A DNA stretch of 44,125 bases from Sphingorhabdus sp. (GTDB lineage Bacteria; Pseudomonadota; Alphaproteobacteria; Sphingomonadales; Sphingomonadaceae): assembly GCF_023910635.1 (NCBI RefSeq), contig NZ_JAAVVZ010000021.1, positions 1-44,125 on the forward strand, written 5' to 3'. Positions within the stretch are counted from its first letter, which is position 1. Each line of letters begins with the position of its first letter. The notes below the pieces were generated by a model. The model worked only from the letters and a program-made list of their open reading frames with translations, made no database searches and was not told the origin of the DNA. The translations under genes were made by a program, and so were the position numbers. Positions 42,367 through 44,125 of the stretch are shown here, piece after piece.

Positions 42367-44125
42367 ATGGCTAAGATCATTCGACTGACGGCAAAGAATG
42401 GCGCGATTAAGGAAATTCCTTTTGTAGGCAAGTTCAAGCTTGATCCCCAGTTTCTTGGCGCGAAAGTTGAGGTGATCGACAGCGTTACCGGAGCCTGGGT
42501 GTCAGCCGTTAAAGTCCGTATTCGTGGCAAGAATGTTGATCTGTCATATTCTCAGGACGCGCAACCAGAAGAGGCAAAGCCCGAAGTTGCTGCCGAGAGC
42601 CAGAGCTCTTCGGATGCAGGCTTGAAAGACGGTTCCAATTTGTCTGACTTAGATACCGGCGATACAGGGGGTGTCGGTGCATCGGCCCAGCAACAGCCTT
42701 CTGCTGCGCTGCCGGCGGGCGGCATCTCTGGGACTAGTATTGCACTTGGTGTTGTTGGGCTTGGCGCATTGGCAGGCATTGCTGCTGCCGGTGGCGGTTC
42801 TAACAAGACGCCTCCGCCAGCCCGCACGCCTCCGCCCGCCCCCACTGCACTTGACTTGGCTTCTGCCGATGACACGGGTGCGAGCAATAGCGATAATGTA
42901 ACGAGCCAGACGTCCGCCCTCACCATTACGGGCCAGGCCGAAGCTAATGCCCGCGTTGAGTTGTTTGACGGCACAACCTCGCTTGGCACGACAACTGCCA
43001 GTGCAACCGGCGCATTCAGTCTGGATGTGACGCTAGCTGCTGGCGCGCGCTCGATCACCGCCAAGGCGACCAATGCTGCGGGCAATGTGAGTGCGGCGTC
43101 TGCCGCACTAACCATAACGGTCGACGCGACAGCTCCTGCTGCGCCTACTGGTCTTGACTTGGCTGCGGCAGATGACAGTGGTGCCTCACCGACCGATGAT
43201 CTGACCAACAAGCAAAGCGTGACGATCACTGGCCAAGCAGCGGCCAATGCCTCCGTTGAGTTGTTTGATGGCACAACCTCGCTTGGTACGACAACTGCAA
43301 ATGCCTCTGGTGCATTCAGTTTTGAGGTCACGCTTGCCGCTGGCGTTCGCTCGATCATTGCCAAGGCAATAGACGCTTCTGGCAATGTGAGTGCGGCATC
43401 TGCTGCACTGGCCGTAACGGTGGACGCGACAGCTCCCGCTGCGCCTACTGGCCTTGACTTAGCTGCGGCAGATGACAGCGGCTCTGATAGCACAGACAAT
43501 GTTACCAGCCAGAGCTCAGGCCTGACGATCACTGGCCAAGCAGAAGCCAATGCCCTCGTTGAGTTGTTCGATGGCACAACCTCGCTTGGCACCACAACCG
43601 CAAATGCCTCTGGTGCATTCAGTCTTGATGTGACGCTAGCCGCTGGCGCGCGCTCGATTACTGCCAAGGCAACTGACACTGCGGGCAATGTGAGTGCGGC
43701 ATCTGCCGCACTAGCCATAACGGTGGACGCGACAGCTCCTGCTGCGCCTACTGGCCTTGACTTAGCCGCGGCCGATGACACGGGGTCGAGCAATAGCGAT
43801 AATGTAACGAGCCAGACGTCCGCCCTAACGATCACTGGCCAAGCCGAAGCTAATGCCCGCATCGAGTTGTTCGATGGCACAACCTCGCTTGGCACGACAA
43901 CCGCAAATGCCTCTGGAGCATTTAGTCTGGATGTGACGCTTGCCGCTGGCGCGCGCGCGATTACTGCCAAGGCGACCGACGCTGCGGGCAATGTGAGTGC
44001 GGCATCTGCTGCACTGGCCGTAACGGTCAACGCTGCGGTTAATGTGACGGGTCAGATTGTGGCTGGCCCCGTCCAATCCGGCAACGGCCTGTCGGTCGAC
44101 ATTTATCGTGCCAACGGGACGCTTC
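42367..44125 (+). CDS. Large Ig-repeat adhesin with BapA-like N-terminus, 3'-truncated
   Basis: The frame is open from ATG 42367 to the window end (586 codons) without a stop. The first about 60 residues (MAKIIRLTAKNGAIKEIPFV, GAKVEVIDSVTGAWVSAVKV) form a compact prefix of the BapA/LapA kind. An acidic linker, a hydrophobic helix (GTSIALGVVGLGALAGIAAA, 121-140) and Gly/Pro-rich DNA follow. From about residue 158 come four Ig-like repeats of about 100 residues (LTITGQAEANARVELFDGTTSLGTT...LDVTLAAGARSITAKATNAAGN); near the end a different domain begins (VTGQIVAGPV). Such proteins are exported by type I secretion and mediate biofilm formation. The long minus-strand frame opposite it is a composition artefact. 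Confidence 0.85.
   Translation, partial: MAKIIRLTAKNGAIKEIPFVGKFKLDPQFLGAKVEVIDSVTGAWVSAVKVRIRGKNVDLSYSQDAQPEEAKPEVAAESQSSSDAGLKDGSNLSDLDTGDTGGVGASAQQQPSAALPAGGISGTSIALGVVGLGALAGIAAAGGGSNKTPPPARTPPPAPTALDLASADDTGASNSDNVTSQTSALTITGQAEANARVELFDGTTSLGTTTASATGAFSLDVTLAAGARSITAKATNAAGNVSAASAALTITVDATAPAAPTGLDLAAADDSGASPTDDLTNKQSVTITGQAAANASVELFDGTTSLGTTTANASGAFSFEVTLAAGVRSIIAKAIDASGNVSAASAALAVTVDATAPAAPTGLDLAAADDSGSDSTDNVTSQSSGLTITGQAEANALVELFDGTTSLGTTTANASGAFSLDVTLAAGARSITAKATDTAGNVSAASAALAITVDATAPAAPTGLDLAAADDTGSSNSDNVTSQTSALTITGQAEANARIELFDGTTSLGTTTANASGAFSLDVTLAAGARAITAKATDAAGNVSAASAALAVTVNAAVNVTGQIVAGPVQSGNGLSVDIYRANGTL
42841..44030. repeat. Four tandem about 300-bp repeats encoding Ig-like domains
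   Basis: Units start near 42841, 43141, 43441 and 43744 and are nearly identical at the DNA level (for example GTTGAGTTGTTTGATGGCAC recurs with few changes). Length differences are multiples of three. High DNA identity points to recent expansion or gene conversion. Confidence 0.9.

Noticed and set aside
42552-44030. 492-codon minus-strand frame opposite the adhesin repeats
   Set aside because: It is antisense to a plus-strand frame with clear Ig-repeat sequence, a proper start and a prefix domain. The minus frame is Ala/Val/Ser-rich low complexity produced by the repeat composition.

Overview
The window looks like the chromosome of a sphingomonad-type alphaproteobacterium (Sphingopyxis/Sphingorhabdus-like). 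The reasons are moderately GC-rich coding DNA, a large TonB-dependent receptor next to an S9 peptidase, a PHA-type PhaR regulator, an archaeal/eukaryal-type ProS, and many short GC-rich palindromic repeats of a kind common in this order. This assignment is inferred from gene content only; no rRNA or tRNA gene was found.

Layout. (1) 1-6.9 kb, plus strand: propionyl-CoA to succinyl-CoA module: 3'-complete methylmalonyl-CoA epimerase, methylmalonyl-CoA mutase, biotin synthase, two small membrane proteins and the biotin-carrying alpha subunit of an acyl-CoA carboxylase. BioB can supply the cofactor of the carboxylase beside it. (2) 6.9-9.6 kb: MHS-type MFS transporter and alanine racemase. (3) 9.6-17.1 kb, minus strand: TonB-C-like periplasmic protein, secreted S9 peptidase and a 1074-residue TonB-dependent receptor, suggesting peptide or oligomer uptake. 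(4) 17.5-27.2 kb: PhaR, ProS, a GxxExxY nuclease-like gene with tandem derivatives, RNase R, UspA-type protein, pyruvate dehydrogenase E2, a DUF559 nuclease gene with a deleted derivative, and E3. (5) 27.4-29.2 kb: secreted amidohydrolase and a small exported protein. (6) 29.5-38.7 kb: tightly packed catabolic operon with four acyl-CoA dehydrogenases (one strongly like methylsuccinyl-CoA dehydrogenase), CaiB/BaiF CoA-transferase, thiolase, MaoC/FAS1-like hydratase and enoyl-CoA hydratase/isomerase. It would feed acyl-CoA, probably propionyl-CoA, to region 1. (7) 39-42.3 kb: accessory island of small genes, two with in-frame stop codons, a likely IS630-type remnant and degenerate repeats. (8) 42.37 kb to the end: 5' part of a giant Ig-repeat adhesin with a BapA-like N-terminus; it has no stop in the window.

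Most interesting theme. Two nuclease-fold genes, DUF559 and GxxExxY, each lie inside inverted repeats, and each is followed by internally deleted, nuclease-less derivatives. At three gene junctions (bioB-pccA, proS-rnr, pdhC-lpd) the intergenic segment is tandemly duplicated so that a copy of the start of the downstream gene is fused to upstream sequence, while an intact downstream gene is kept. Related palindromic repeats are also inserted in frame into linkers of three central enzymes (mutase, carboxylase twice, E2). Together this suggests an active family of nuclease-linked palindromic elements. That is an inference which comparative genomics could test directly.
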